Shown in pieces: positions 19,427-28,075 of a stretch of 64,000 nt of DNA (positions within the stretch are counted from its first letter, which is position 1; each line of letters opens with the position of its first letter). The stretch spans positions 1 to 64,000 of the forward strand of contig CAVPJC010000013.1 of assembly GCA_963705155.1 (NCBI GenBank). Direction: 5' to 3'. A program made the position numbers and the translations under genes. The notes under the pieces are model-generated. The model was not told the origin of the DNA and ran no database searches. It was given only the letters and a program-made list of their open reading frames with translations. This DNA is from CAVPJC01 sp963705155 (GTDB lineage Bacteria; Chloroflexota; Anaerolineae; Anaerolineales; UBA4823).

Positions 19427-20431
19427 TTAACTTTGCGATTGGGAGGTTTTTTTCTCGTCAGCCAGCTTGAGGGCATAAAACGCCAGGGGGGCCAGCCAGG
19501 TGACCCACAGGCCCACCAGCGAGTAGCGGATGAAACGCAGGATGTAAGGCAGCAGGCTTTCGCCGCGCGGGAAGATGGCGCCCAGCCCCATATACAAAAC
19601 CAGCACGCCTGCAACACCCACGAAATACCGCACGGTGCGTTTCCAGGGAGGTCCACCGGCGTCGAAACCGCCGCGCCGTCTGAGAATCAGTGCTCCTGCC
19701 GCCAGGCCAAAGAATGCTCCTGCATTGGTGATCAGCCCCGAGATTGCCAGTGGAGCAATTGGGTCGGCGTCTGGTAAAGCATTGCGGGCATTTTCAACCC
19801 ATTCCGAGGGCAGGCTCCAGCCAGAGAGAGATAAGCGCATCAAAGCACCTGCCAGGATGAGCGCCAAAGCCAGGCAAAAAGCGGCTGCCAGCCCGGCTGG
19901 CAGAGAATGGTTCTGAATCCATCGATCGACCGGAGCCGCCAGTTTAAGCAGAAACCAGAGCAACAGAATGCCGATCAGCCAGCCTGCGAGTACATCGGTG
20001 GGAAAGTGTACACCCAGGTACAGCCGAGAAAGACCAATAAGCAGGATTACGAGTGTGGCGCTGACCCAGAACCACCGGCGCCTGAGACCGGCTGCCAGCG
20101 TGCCCCACACGTTAACGGCGTTCTGAGCGTGCCCGGATGGAATGCCAAACGAACCTTCGGCAGTGAAGGCTCTCACCGACGGACTGTACCAGTAAGGTCT
20201 GGGCGCATGCAGCGCCAACTTGATAATCGTATTCGTGCCAGCGCTGAGCATCAAGAATAAGCCAATGCGCAAGCCAAGGGCGGCATCCACACACCAGTAA
20301 ATGGCAGGCGCCACCATCAGAAAGAATTCCTCGTTACCCAGGAAAGAGAAAGCTTTCATAGGCGCCACCAACCAGGACCCCAGCCCTTGCAGCCACATGA
20401 TCGTTTGAATGCCCCAATCCCAAATGTTCAT
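19427..20431 (-). CDS. PAP2 family membrane phosphatase
   Basis: An integral membrane phosphatase of 334 residues that would dephosphorylate a lipid phosphate such as undecaprenyl pyrophosphate or phosphatidic acid. All three motifs are visible: KLALHAPRP, PSGHAQ, and SRLYLGVHFPTDVLAG with the catalytic His and Asp. About eight membrane helices are predicted; the C-terminal half beyond the PAP2 core is longer than in minimal enzymes. The gene is intact. GGGGAGGAGAA precedes the ATG, 21 nt after the MFS gene stop. Third gene of an M24 peptidase-MFS-PAP2 run. Confidence 0.9.
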   Translation of the reverse strand: MNIWDWGIQTIMWLQGLGSWLVAPMKAFSFLGNEEFFLMVAPAIYWCVDAALGLRIGLFLMLSAGTNTIIKLALHAPRPYWYSPSVRAFTAEGSFGIPSGHAQNAVNVWGTLAAGLRRRWFWVSATLVILLIGLSRLYLGVHFPTDVLAGWLIGILLLWFLLKLAAPVDRWIQNHSLPAGLAAAFCLALALILAGALMRLSLSGWSLPSEWVENARNALPDADPIAPLAISGLITNAGAFFGLAAGALILRRRGGFDAGGPPWKRTVRYFVGVAGVLVLYMGLGAIFPRGESLLPYILRFIRYSLVGLWVTWLAPLAFYALKLADEKKTSQSQS

Positions 20432-20452
20432 TTCTCCTCCCCAAAAATTCGC

Positions 20453-21598
20453 TTAGCCGGTGGTATTTTCTGCAATCTGCAGATGCCGCTGAGACGCGGT
20501 AACCCATGCACTCACCAGCAGCGAAAATCCTACCAATCCGGCCGCCACAATGTACATCCCTTCGGGAATCCGATCGTACAATATCCCGGCCAGAGCTGGC
20601 GCCAGCACCAGGGCCAGTGAACCGCCGGTTTCAGCAACCCCATAAGCCAGGCCCATGCCGGAGCTGCTGACCAGGCCCCGGATATGGGCCATGGCAAGCG
20701 AGCGGGCCGCACGAAAACCTCCCAGCAAGAAGTATCCGGTACCAAACCAGAACATGCCCGTGGCTTTCCACAAGATGACAGAAAACAGCGCAACACTTGC
20801 CTGCGCAACCAGGTAGCCTGTCCGCGCCTCCATCCGCCCCAAAATGAGCGCAATCACGATGATACCGGTGCTGTTGATGGAAGACAGTTGACCGATTTGC
20901 ACCAGGGAAAGGCTGCGCTGATTTTGCAGGAAGTTGGGTGATAACGGTTGGGGCAGATACATGGAAAAAATAGCCAGGATATAGACGCTCAGAAAGATCA
21001 GATAACGCCGGTTAACCAGCAAATCGCGTACGCCGTGTCCCGCCTCGTGTTTTTCCGTGGGTTGGGAGTGAATCAGAAAGATAAAGATGTTGGACAGGAT
21101 AAATAGAACCGCGCCAAATAGAAAAATTGGCCGGTAGCCCAGGCGTTGGCCGATAAGACCCCCGATCATAGGCCCGATGATAGCGCCTGAACTGTAGGTT
21201 GCGGTGGTGAGGGTTAATGCCCGGCCCACGCTCCAACTGCCGCGGGCGTTGGTCACATAACTGGACATAGGCGCAGAAACGTAAGCCGTCATGCCGTAGA
21301 TGAACATGCCCAGAACGAAGAGAGGCAACGAATTGGCCAGCGCCAGGAGCCAGGCTGCCACAGCCCCCTGAATCCAGGCGGCCAGCATCAGCGGGCGGCG
21401 GCCGATGCGGTCTGCCAGGTATCCGGCAGGGATGTGCGCCAGAGCGGCCATCAGGCCATAACCACCCAGGATGGCGCCGATCTGCACCGGGTTTGCGCCC
21501 AACTGCTGCAGGTAGAGCGGCTGGAATGTAAAAAAGGCGCTTTCACCCAGGCCCCAGGTGAACAATGATAGTGCAATCCAGACCAGGTCTCGGCTCAT
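20453..21598 (-). CDS. MFS transporter
   Basis: A 381-residue major facilitator with about 12 membrane helices. The loop 2-3 signature is AGYLADRIGRRPLMLA, and the second half has a less exact copy. The frame is intact. It begins 21 nt after the stop of the M24 peptidase gene and ends 21 nt before the PAP2 gene. The substrate cannot be told; drug or metabolite efflux is as likely as uptake. Confidence 0.88.
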   Translation of the reverse strand: MSRDLVWIALSLFTWGLGESAFFTFQPLYLQQLGANPVQIGAILGGYGLMAALAHIPAGYLADRIGRRPLMLAAWIQGAVAAWLLALANSLPLFVLGMFIYGMTAYVSAPMSSYVTNARGSWSVGRALTLTTATYSSGAIIGPMIGGLIGQRLGYRPIFLFGAVLFILSNIFIFLIHSQPTEKHEAGHGVRDLLVNRRYLIFLSVYILAIFSMYLPQPLSPNFLQNQRSLSLVQIGQLSSINSTGIIVIALILGRMEARTGYLVAQASVALFSVILWKATGMFWFGTGYFLLGGFRAARSLAMAHIRGLVSSSGMGLAYGVAETGGSLALVLAPALAGILYDRIPEGMYIVAAGLVGFSLLVSAWVTASQRHLQIAENTTG

Positions 21599-21619
21599 AG
21601 ATTGTACGGGTGTGCGTTT

Positions 21620-22755
21620 TTATCCCAGCACGATCAAATCGCGCGGCAGGCTGCTGAACGTCTCGACACTGGTTTCGGTGATCACAACATTGTCTTCAAT
21701 TCTGACACCGTTGCGCTCGGGCAAATAGATTCCTGGCTCCACCGTGAAGGTCATACCGGGAGCGAGCACCAGAGGATTTCCGGCTCGAATGTAAGGCTCT
21801 TCGTGTCCCTCCATACCCAGGCCGTGCCCGGTGCGGTGAGTAAAAAAGGCGCCGTATCCACCTTTCTCGATAATACCCCGGGCCGCGGCATCCACCACCC
21901 CTGCTGGAACTCCAGCGCGGGCTGCGCCGCGTCCGGCTGCATTGGCCTCCGCTACTAGCCGGGCAATCCGAACCATCTCGCCATCCGGTTTGCCAATGGC
22001 AAACGTGCGGGTGAGGTCGGAGAAATAGCCTTGCCAGGCAGCGCCCCAATCAATAACCAACAGATCCCCGGCCTGCAGAGCCCGTCCCGGTGGGAACAGC
22101 ATGCGGGTTGGCGCTGTTTGGGCCGCCGGAAACGATGGGTGCAAAAGGTAACTCTGGATCTGACCCGGCGCGCAGGGTTTGTAATGTCAGCTCAGCCGCC
22201 AGCTCCCTCTCGCTGATGCCGATTATTACGCTGGGGAGTGTGGCTTGCAAAGCAGTCTGTGCAATCTCGACGGCTTTGCGCATGGCTTCCAGCTCAAAGA
22301 CATCTTTTTGCATACGCAGAGGTGCAATGCAATGGTCGGCAGAGATAAAGACAGCGCCCGGAAAGGCATTTTCCAGCAAGCGCAGCTCCAAAAACCGCAA
22401 ACCGCGCGGCTCTACACCCACGCGGGGATGCGCGCTCGAGGCGTGCTGCAGCCGCAGCCTGGTGGAAGGATGCGCCCCAGGTGGACGGGTCTTCGCCGTA
22501 AAGGAGAGGGGTAACGGCAAAATCCAGAGAGCGAACCTTGGCAGCTTCCAACTCGGGCAGCACAATCACCGGAGCGGAGCCGGGAATAAAAAACACAACC
22601 ACCGGGCGCTCGCTGAGGTGAAAGTGCAGACCGGTCAGGTAAACGAGGCTGGGTCCAGGGTTTAGCGCCACGGCATCCAACCCGGCAGCCTGTATGGCGA
22701 TGGCGAGCCGTTGTTGTCGGGCCTGATAGGGTGTGGATAATTGGGGATCTGACAT
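21620..22755 (-). CDS. M24 family Xaa-Pro peptidase (frameshifted)
   Basis: A cytosolic metallopeptidase of the pita-bread fold, probably an Xaa-Pro dipeptidase or aminopeptidase P. Metal ligands are visible: Asp in VIDWGAAWQ, Asp in YFSDLTRTFA, His in HRTGHGLGMEGH, Glu in TVEPGIYLPE and Glu in VRIEDNVVI. The N-terminal creatinase-like domain (NPGPSLVYLTGLHFHLSERP) is in one frame, the middle (FPGAVFISADHCIAPLR) in a second and the catalytic part in a third, so breaks occur near 22440 and 22110. Spliced length is about 378 residues, normal. The ATG at 22755 has a GGAG site. First gene of the operon. Confidence 0.87.
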
Positions 22756-22927
22756 GGCAGCTCCATTCGGATGATATTGAATCACATCGGGGTAATGAAG
22801 TATATCACTGTGCAACTTGCAACCGCGGCTTCATTTTATCGTCCGATACTGTCTGTTCCGCGAAGACACGGTTGTGTTAGAATCTGAGAGAGCCAGCCGC
22901 CATTTGCGTCTGAGCAGGGTTGGGTGA

Positions 22928-23584
22928 ATGATGTTTGAGCTGCCGATCTTTCCGTTGAATACCGTCTTGTTTCCCGGCATGCCGTTGCATCTGCACATCT
23001 TTGAGGAACGCTACAAACATATGATGCGCCAGGTGTTGGAGGGTGACCAGACCTTTGGCGTGGTTTTGATCCGCAGGGGGGTGGAAGCGCACGGCCCGAT
23101 GGCGGATCCGCACAGCATCGGATGCTCGGCGCGTGTCGTTCAAACCCACCCGTTGGGTGAAGGGCGGATGAACCTGGTGGCGGTGGGGCAGGAGCGTTTC
23201 CGTATCCTGCGCCTGGAGAATACTCCGCAGCATTATCTGGTTGCACAAGTGGAGCTTTATCCTCTTTCGGTGTATGATTCTCACAAGGCGAGCGAAGCCG
23301 TGAGCTGGCTGCGCCCACGCATGGAGCGCTATTTGCAAATACTGGCACAGGCAGGCGACCTGAACGCTCCTGAACCGAACATGCCTGGTGAAATCATCCC
23401 ACTGGTGCATCTGGCATGCATCATGCTGCAGCTCCCGCCTGAGCAAAAACAGCGCCTGCTGGAAGCCGATTCGGCGGACTGGTTGTTAGAGCAATTGCCC
23501 GGGATCTACCGGCGAGAGATGTCCCTGCTGCGCGCCATCACCGGCAGCGGCGCAGAAATGATGGGGATGTTTTCTAAGAGCTGA
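22928..23584 (+). CDS. LON substrate-binding domain protein
   Basis: A 218-residue stand-alone LON N-terminal domain. FELPIFPLNTVLFPGMPLHL and HIFEERYKHMM are the family signature, and the rest follows the domain with GRMNLVAVGQERFRILRL. No ATPase or protease domain is attached. Such proteins are common, and their role is not established; peptide or substrate binding is presumed. The gene is intact and lies upstream of the tRNA-Ala genes, which have their own promoter. Confidence 0.88.
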   Translation: MMFELPIFPLNTVLFPGMPLHLHIFEERYKHMMRQVLEGDQTFGVVLIRRGVEAHGPMADPHSIGCSARVVQTHPLGEGRMNLVAVGQERFRILRLENTPQHYLVAQVELYPLSVYDSHKASEAVSWLRPRMERYLQILAQAGDLNAPEPNMPGEIIPLVHLACIMLQLPPEQKQRLLEADSADWLLEQLPGIYRREMSLLRAITGSGAEMMGMFSKS

Positions 23585-23591
23585 TTGTATA

Positions 23592-23620
23592 TTGACATCT
23601 TTTGTGCCCTCAGATACAAT
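23592..23620 (+). promoter_or_regulatory. Consensus sigma-70 promoter of the tRNA-Ala genes
   Basis: TTGACA (23592-23597) and TACAAT (23615-23620) are separated by 17 bases; the first tRNA begins 15 nt after the -10 box. Confidence 0.88.
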
Positions 23621-23635
23621 CATGCTCTGTCAAAC

Positions 23636-23708
23636 GGGCCTGTAGCGCAGTTGGGAGCGCGCTTCAATCGCACTGAAGAGGTCGAGGGTTCGAATCCCTC
23701 CAGGTCCA
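23636..23708 (+). tRNA. tRNA-Ala (anticodon CGC)
   Basis: A 73-nt cloverleaf folds with acceptor GGGCCTG/CAGGTCC, D arm GCGC/GCGC, anticodon stem CTTCA/TGAAG with loop ATCGCAC (anticodon CGC, reads GCG), and T arm GAGGG-TTCGAAT-CCCTC. The third acceptor pair is G-U, the identity element for alanyl-tRNA synthetase. CCA is not encoded. A short stem (ATCCGA/TCGGAT, 23733-23750) with five T follows and may be a weak terminator or processing site. Confidence 0.93.
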
Positions 23709-23758
23709 CTGGCTGGTTGACGAATTGGAAATATCCGAGTAGAATCGGATTAGTTTTT

Positions 23759-23831
23759 GGGCCCATAGCGCAGTTGGGAGCGCGTCTCAATGGCATTGAG
23801 AAGGCCGTGGGTTCGAATCCCACTGGGTCCA
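23759..23831 (+). tRNA. tRNA-Ala (anticodon GGC)
   Basis: A second 73-nt cloverleaf has acceptor GGGCCCA/TGGGTCC, again with G3-U70, the same D arm, anticodon stem TCTCA/TGAGA with loop ATGGCAT (anticodon GGC, reads GCC and GCU), and T arm GTGGG/CCCAC. No CCA is encoded. It shares the promoter of the first tRNA-Ala. Confidence 0.93.
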
Positions 23832-23878
23832 CACATGTTAGAACAGAAACCAATCGAGATTAGTGGGTGGGGCCGGTA

Positions 23879-24230
23879 TAAGAGTACAGACCTCATCAAC
23901 TAATCTCGAATCTCTAATATGGAGCGAAAAGTCAATCAGGAGTAGTAGGCCATCTGCCAGCGAGCCGGGAGAGCGAGGTGTGAGCCCGGCAATGTGTCTG
24001 CAGAGCACATATCGGCTGAACTCGCCTGCAGCCCCATCGAGGGGCAGACCCCTCGGGTGAAAACTGCCAGCCAGGCGGCGGCAGCCTCAGCCCGGGGCGG
24101 GTTTCGCCCGTTACGGCGAGTTAAAGCTGGTCCGGGCAGGCGGGCATGATTGCCATCCTGTGTTCCGGGCAAGCAGGGTGGTACCGCGGAGTGAACCTTC
24201 GTCCCTGTGTGGATGGAGGTTTTTTGTTTT
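23879..24230 (+). promoter_or_regulatory. T-box leader (probable leucine specifier) of ilvE-leuS
   Basis: T-box leaders sense uncharged tRNA and switch between an antiterminator and a terminator. The conserved T-box AGGGTGGTACCGCGG is at 24175-24189. It is followed by a terminator whose 11-bp stem pairs 24194-24204 with 24211-24221 before a T-rich run at 24222-24230. In stem I, AGCCG (23963-23967) pairs with CGGCT (24013-24017), and CTGC (23954-23957) with GCAG (24028-24031). The internal loop between them contains GAA-CTC, so I read CTC (24021-24023) as a Leu specifier codon. This agrees with the downstream ilvE and leuS. The leader 5' end is uncertain. Confidence 0.85.
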
Positions 24231-24255
24231 TATTCCATTGTATGGAGGAGTGATT

Positions 24256-25182
24256 ATGCCGTTCCCGAAGACAGAATGGATCTGGTTAGATGGTGAGTTT
24301 GTGCTGTGGGAGCAGGCCAATGTGCATGTGACGAGCCACGCGCTGCACTATGGTTCGAGCGTTTTTGAGGGCATGCGCGCTTACGCGACCCCGGCTGGCC
24401 CGGCAGTATTGGGTTTGGATCTTCACCTGCGCCGCCTGTATGATTCTTGCAGGCTGATGCGGATCGAGGCGCCTTATCCCCGGGAGCAAATTCGCCAGGC
24501 GGTTCTGGAGATGGTGCGGCGCAATCATCATAAATCGTGTTATATTCGCCCGATCATCTTCCGCGGTTCAGACACTTTCAGCCTGAACGCAAGGACATGT
24601 CCGACACATGCCAGCATCATCACCTTTGAAATGGGCCGGTATCTGGGGCCTGCGGCTGCCGAAAAGGGCGTGGATGTGATGGTAAGTTCCTGGCGGCGGA
24701 TGGCGCCCGACACCTTCCTGGCCATGTCCAAAGCCGGCGGAAATTATGTAAATTCGCAACTGATCGCCATGGAAGCCGCCGATAATGGCTTCGTGGAGGG
24801 CATTGCTCTGGATATCCAGGGGTTTGTCAGCGAAGGCAGCGGCGAAAATATCTTCCTGGTGTACCGCGACGTCATCTACACTCCGCCGCTGAGCGCGTCC
24901 ATACTGGAAGGGGTAAACCGTGGCTATGCCATGGCGTTGGCGCGCGAGTTTGGCTACGAGCTGCGCGAACAGATGCTGCCGCGTGACCTGCTCTATCTGG
25001 CTGACGAGCTATTTTTCACCGGGACGGCAGCTGAGATCACACCCATCCGGTCGATTGACCGCATGGTGGTTGGCGAAGGTAAACGGGGGCCGGTTACTGC
25101 CCGGCTGCAAGATGCTTTCTTTGATATTGTTTTGGGTAAAGTATCCGACCGGCATGGATGGTTGACGCCGGTTAATTCATGA
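24256..25182 (+). CDS. ilvE: Branched-chain amino acid aminotransferase (IlvE)
   Basis: A fold-type IV PLP aminotransferase of 308 residues that interconverts Leu, Ile or Val with their 2-oxo acids. The N-terminus IWLDGEFVLWEQANVHVTSH and HYGSSVFEGMRAY, the PLP lysine in MSKAGGNYVNSQ, the EGSGENIF loop and the late FFTGTAAEITPI are all family markers. The ATG at 24256 follows GGAGGAG; longer frames run into the T-box leader. The gene is intact and lies 23 nt before leuS, so leucine synthesis and charging are jointly controlled by the leader. Confidence 0.93.
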   Translation: MPFPKTEWIWLDGEFVLWEQANVHVTSHALHYGSSVFEGMRAYATPAGPAVLGLDLHLRRLYDSCRLMRIEAPYPREQIRQAVLEMVRRNHHKSCYIRPIIFRGSDTFSLNARTCPTHASIITFEMGRYLGPAAAEKGVDVMVSSWRRMAPDTFLAMSKAGGNYVNSQLIAMEAADNGFVEGIALDIQGFVSEGSGENIFLVYRDVIYTPPLSASILEGVNRGYAMALAREFGYELREQMLPRDLLYLADELFFTGTAAEITPIRSIDRMVVGEGKRGPVTARLQDAFFDIVLGKVSDRHGWLTPVNS

Positions 25183-25205
25183 TCCTGTAGAAAGCGAGGT
25201 GCAAG

Positions 25206-27710
25206 ATGGACAGCCCGAAGTCGTTCGTTTCTGCTTACAACCCCAAGGCCATTGAGTCGAAATGGCAGCGTCAGTGGGAAGCAGACGGGCTTTATCTTGC
25301 CAGCGAGAGCAGCGATAAGCCTAAATTTTACTGTCTGGATTTCTTTCCCTATCCTTCGGGTGATGGTTTGCATGTGGGTCACTGTCGCAATTATGTGCCC
25401 ACCGACGTACTGGCGCGCTACAAGCGGATGCAGGGCTTTAATGTGCTGCACCCGATGGGTTGGGATGCTTTCGGAGAGCCGGCGGAGCAGTACGCTGTCC
25501 GCCGGGGGGTTCACCCGCGGGTTACCACGGACCAAAACACAGCCAACTTCCGGCGACAGATGACTATCATCGGTAAAGGCATTGATTGGAGCCGCGAGAT
25601 TAACTCGTCGCAGCCGGAATTTTACGGCTGGACACAATACTTTTTCATCCTGCTTTACCGGATGGGATTGGTTTACCGTGATACTAACCGGCAGTGGTGG
25701 TGCCCCACCTGCCAGACCACGCTCTCCAGCCATGAAGCGGCAGGCGGTGTGTGCTGGCGCGGGCACAGCGGCCTGACGCGCAAAGAAATCCCGGCCTGGT
25801 ATTTTCGGATCACGGCTTATGCTGAAGAGCTGCTCTCCGGTCTGGATGAAATTGACTGGCCCGAGAACATAAAGGATATGCAGCGTAACTGGATCGGGCG
25901 CTCGGAGGGGGTGGAAATACTTTTTTCAGCTGCTTTTGATGATCGTGACACGGTCTTGAGAAATCAACTGCCGTCCCATCTGAGCGTGTTTACCACCCGT
26001 CCCGATACCCTGTTTGGTGTTACGTTTATGGCGATTGCACCGGAGCATCCTTTGGTGGAGGCGTTCACAACCCTTAGTCGGCAGGCAGATGTGGATGCCT
26101 ACCGCCTGGCAGCAGCACGAAAAAGCGAAGTGGAGCGCATGACAGACCAGGGAGAGAAGACGGGTGTCTTTACCGGTGGGTATGTCACCAACCCATTGAG
26201 CGGCGAGCGCGTGCCGGTGTACATCGCAGATTATGTGCTGCCCGGTTACGGCAGTGGTGCGGTGATGGGGGTCCCGGCCCACGATGAGCGTGATTTTGCG
26301 TTTGCACGAAAATACGACCTGCCGGTTAATGAAGTGATCGTACCTGAAGGTATAGAAACCACCAGTGCCCTGCAGGCGGCTTTTGTTGGAGCCGGCAGAA
26401 CGGTCCATTCAGGCCCATTCAGCGGGATGGATAGCGAACAGGCGGCTGGGGCGATCACCGGCGAACTGGTGCAGCGCGGCCTGGGCCAGCCCAGGGTGCA
26501 GTACCGCATGCGTGACTGGTTGATCAGCCGCCAACGTTACTGGGGCACCCCCATTCCGGTGGTACACTGCATCCGCTGCGGCGTACAGACCGTACCCGAA
26601 GATCAGCTGCCCATCCTACTGCCGCCCATGCAAGATTTTATGCCCGATGGCAGCGGGCGTTCCCCTCTGGCGCGCCTGGATGGATTTGTCAACACCACGT
26701 GCCCGCAGTGCGGCGGCCCGGCGCAGCGCGAAACCGACACCATGGGCGGGTTCGCCTGTTCTTCCTGGTATTTTTTACGCTTTACCAGCCCGCATGAATC
26801 ACGGCGCCCATTTGATCCGGCGGCGGTACGCTACTGGATGCCGGTCGATCTTTATGTGGGCGGCGCTGAACACGCCGTGCTGCACTTGCTGTATGCCCGC
26901 TTCTGGACAAAAGCCCTGGCCGACGCAGGTCTGCTGAATTTTCGTGAGCCGTTTGCCAAGCTGTTGAACCAGGGGCAGTTGATGGGTACGGATGGTGTGC
27001 GTATGTCCAAAAGCCGCGGCAACGTGATCACACCGGATCAGATGGTTGCCAGTTACGGCGCGGATGCACTGCGGCTGTATGTGATGTTTCTGGCGCCTTT
27101 CGAACAGGATGCAGGCTGGAGCATGGACGGCATTAACGGCGTGCGCCGTTTTCTCAACCGTGTCTGGAATCTGTACGTGCAGGTTTATGCCCCTAGTTCC
27201 AATGCTGGCGGGCAGGACGCTGAACTGGAGGGGTTGCTGCATCGCACAACACGCCAGGTGACTGAGCGGATTCAAGGTTTCCGGTTGAATACCATGGTTT
27301 CTGCATTGATGGTGTGTGTCAACGAGTTGGTTGACCGCCAGCGCAGTGGAAACTGGCATACAGCCAGTTTCCACCGGCTGTTGGAGCGTCTGCTGGTGTT
27401 GTTGGCCCCGGGTGCTCCACACCTGGCTGAAGAATTGTGGCACATCACCGGTCACCAGGGCAGCGTGCACAGCCAACCCTGGCCCGCCTGGGATGAAAAC
27501 CTGGCGCGTGAGACCCTGGAGCGGGTGGCGCTGCAGGTGGATGGAAAAGTGCGCCAGGTGATTGAAATATCCAGGGATGCTTCAGAAGAGGACGTGCGTG
27601 CGGCAGCCCTGGGCGATGCTAAAGTGGCGCATTACCTGACCCGCCGTAAGATCGTGCGCACCTATTATGTGCGGGGGAAAGTGTTCAGTATGGTAACGGA
27701 GGAACTTTAA
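25206..27710 (+). CDS. leuS: Leucyl-tRNA synthetase, T-box controlled copy
   Basis: An 834-residue class I synthetase. HVGH of the HIGH motif lies in GLHVGHCRNYVPTDVLARY, and KMSKS is GVRMSKSRGNV. The CP1 editing domain has TTRPDTLFGVTF and VPAHDERDFAFARK with the universal Asp. Its zinc module is unusual: CPTC then CWRGH rather than a second Cys pair. The text WDAFGEPAEQYAV also differs from the second copy (FDAFGLPAENAAI). The frame is intact. GAGG precedes the ATG. It is the second gene behind the leucine T-box. A further leuS lies 1.2 kb downstream and is only moderately similar. Confidence 0.95.
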   Translation: MDSPKSFVSAYNPKAIESKWQRQWEADGLYLASESSDKPKFYCLDFFPYPSGDGLHVGHCRNYVPTDVLARYKRMQGFNVLHPMGWDAFGEPAEQYAVRRGVHPRVTTDQNTANFRRQMTIIGKGIDWSREINSSQPEFYGWTQYFFILLYRMGLVYRDTNRQWWCPTCQTTLSSHEAAGGVCWRGHSGLTRKEIPAWYFRITAYAEELLSGLDEIDWPENIKDMQRNWIGRSEGVEILFSAAFDDRDTVLRNQLPSHLSVFTTRPDTLFGVTFMAIAPEHPLVEAFTTLSRQADVDAYRLAAARKSEVERMTDQGEKTGVFTGGYVTNPLSGERVPVYIADYVLPGYGSGAVMGVPAHDERDFAFARKYDLPVNEVIVPEGIETTSALQAAFVGAGRTVHSGPFSGMDSEQAAGAITGELVQRGLGQPRVQYRMRDWLISRQRYWGTPIPVVHCIRCGVQTVPEDQLPILLPPMQDFMPDGSGRSPLARLDGFVNTTCPQCGGPAQRETDTMGGFACSSWYFLRFTSPHESRRPFDPAAVRYWMPVDLYVGGAEHAVLHLLYARFWTKALADAGLLNFREPFAKLLNQGQLMGTDGVRMSKSRGNVITPDQMVASYGADALRLYVMFLAPFEQDAGWSMDGINGVRRFLNRVWNLYVQVYAPSSNAGGQDAELEGLLHRTTRQVTERIQGFRLNTMVSALMVCVNELVDRQRSGNWHTASFHRLLERLLVLLAPGAPHLAEELWHITGHQGSVHSQPWPAWDENLARETLERVALQVDGKVRQVIEISRDASEEDVRAAALGDAKVAHYLTRRKIVRTYYVRGKVFSMVTEEL

Positions 27711-27712
27711 TC

Positions 27713-28066
27713 ATGCCATTTCGCTGCCCGCACTGTCACGCACAGGCTGGCCTGGAGATTGCCGACACAATTGAGCTGGCTCCCGATGCTCAATGGGACG
27801 AGATCACATTGCAGGTGCTGGATTGTTCAGCCTGCGGGTTTTCGGCGCTGGGGGTGTACACCGAAGAGCGGCGCGGCGCGCTGGATGCTGAGACCTGGGA
27901 GCATAACGGCTTTCAGGCCAATCCAGCAGATGTCCAGCATGTGCGGCAGGCTATCCATGCCTGCCCGCGGCCGCACGAAGCGCGCTGCGGATGCGAGGTG
28001 CACTTGGCCCTGGCTCAAACAGCGGCTGACCCTGCCGGGCATTCGTTCCGGCTGCGGATGGCATAA
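27713..28066 (+). CDS. Small Cys-rich (zinc-ribbon-like) protein of unknown function
   Basis: A 117-residue protein starting MPFRCPHCHAQAGLEI, with CPHC near the N-terminus and CSACGFSALGVYTE about 35 residues later. The two CxxC pairs could bind one zinc ion. A later CxC (ARCGCEVH) is also present. GGAGGA at 27698 precedes the ATG, which is 2 nt after the leuS stop, so it is almost certainly co-transcribed with leuS. I recognise no family. Confidence 0.75.
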   Translation: MPFRCPHCHAQAGLEIADTIELAPDAQWDEITLQVLDCSACGFSALGVYTEERRGALDAETWEHNGFQANPADVQHVRQAIHACPRPHEARCGCEVHLALAQTAADPAGHSFRLRMA

Positions 28067-28075
28067 GGCATCGGA

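Noticed and set aside
19279..19656. N-terminal extension of the alpha/beta hydrolase frame
   Set aside because: The extension crosses the consensus promoter and both operators and has no homology; AAGGAGG before 19278 marks the real start.
23585..23863. Open frames on both strands across the two tRNA genes
   Set aside because: They read through two clear tRNA cloverleafs; such frames are a common annotation artefact.
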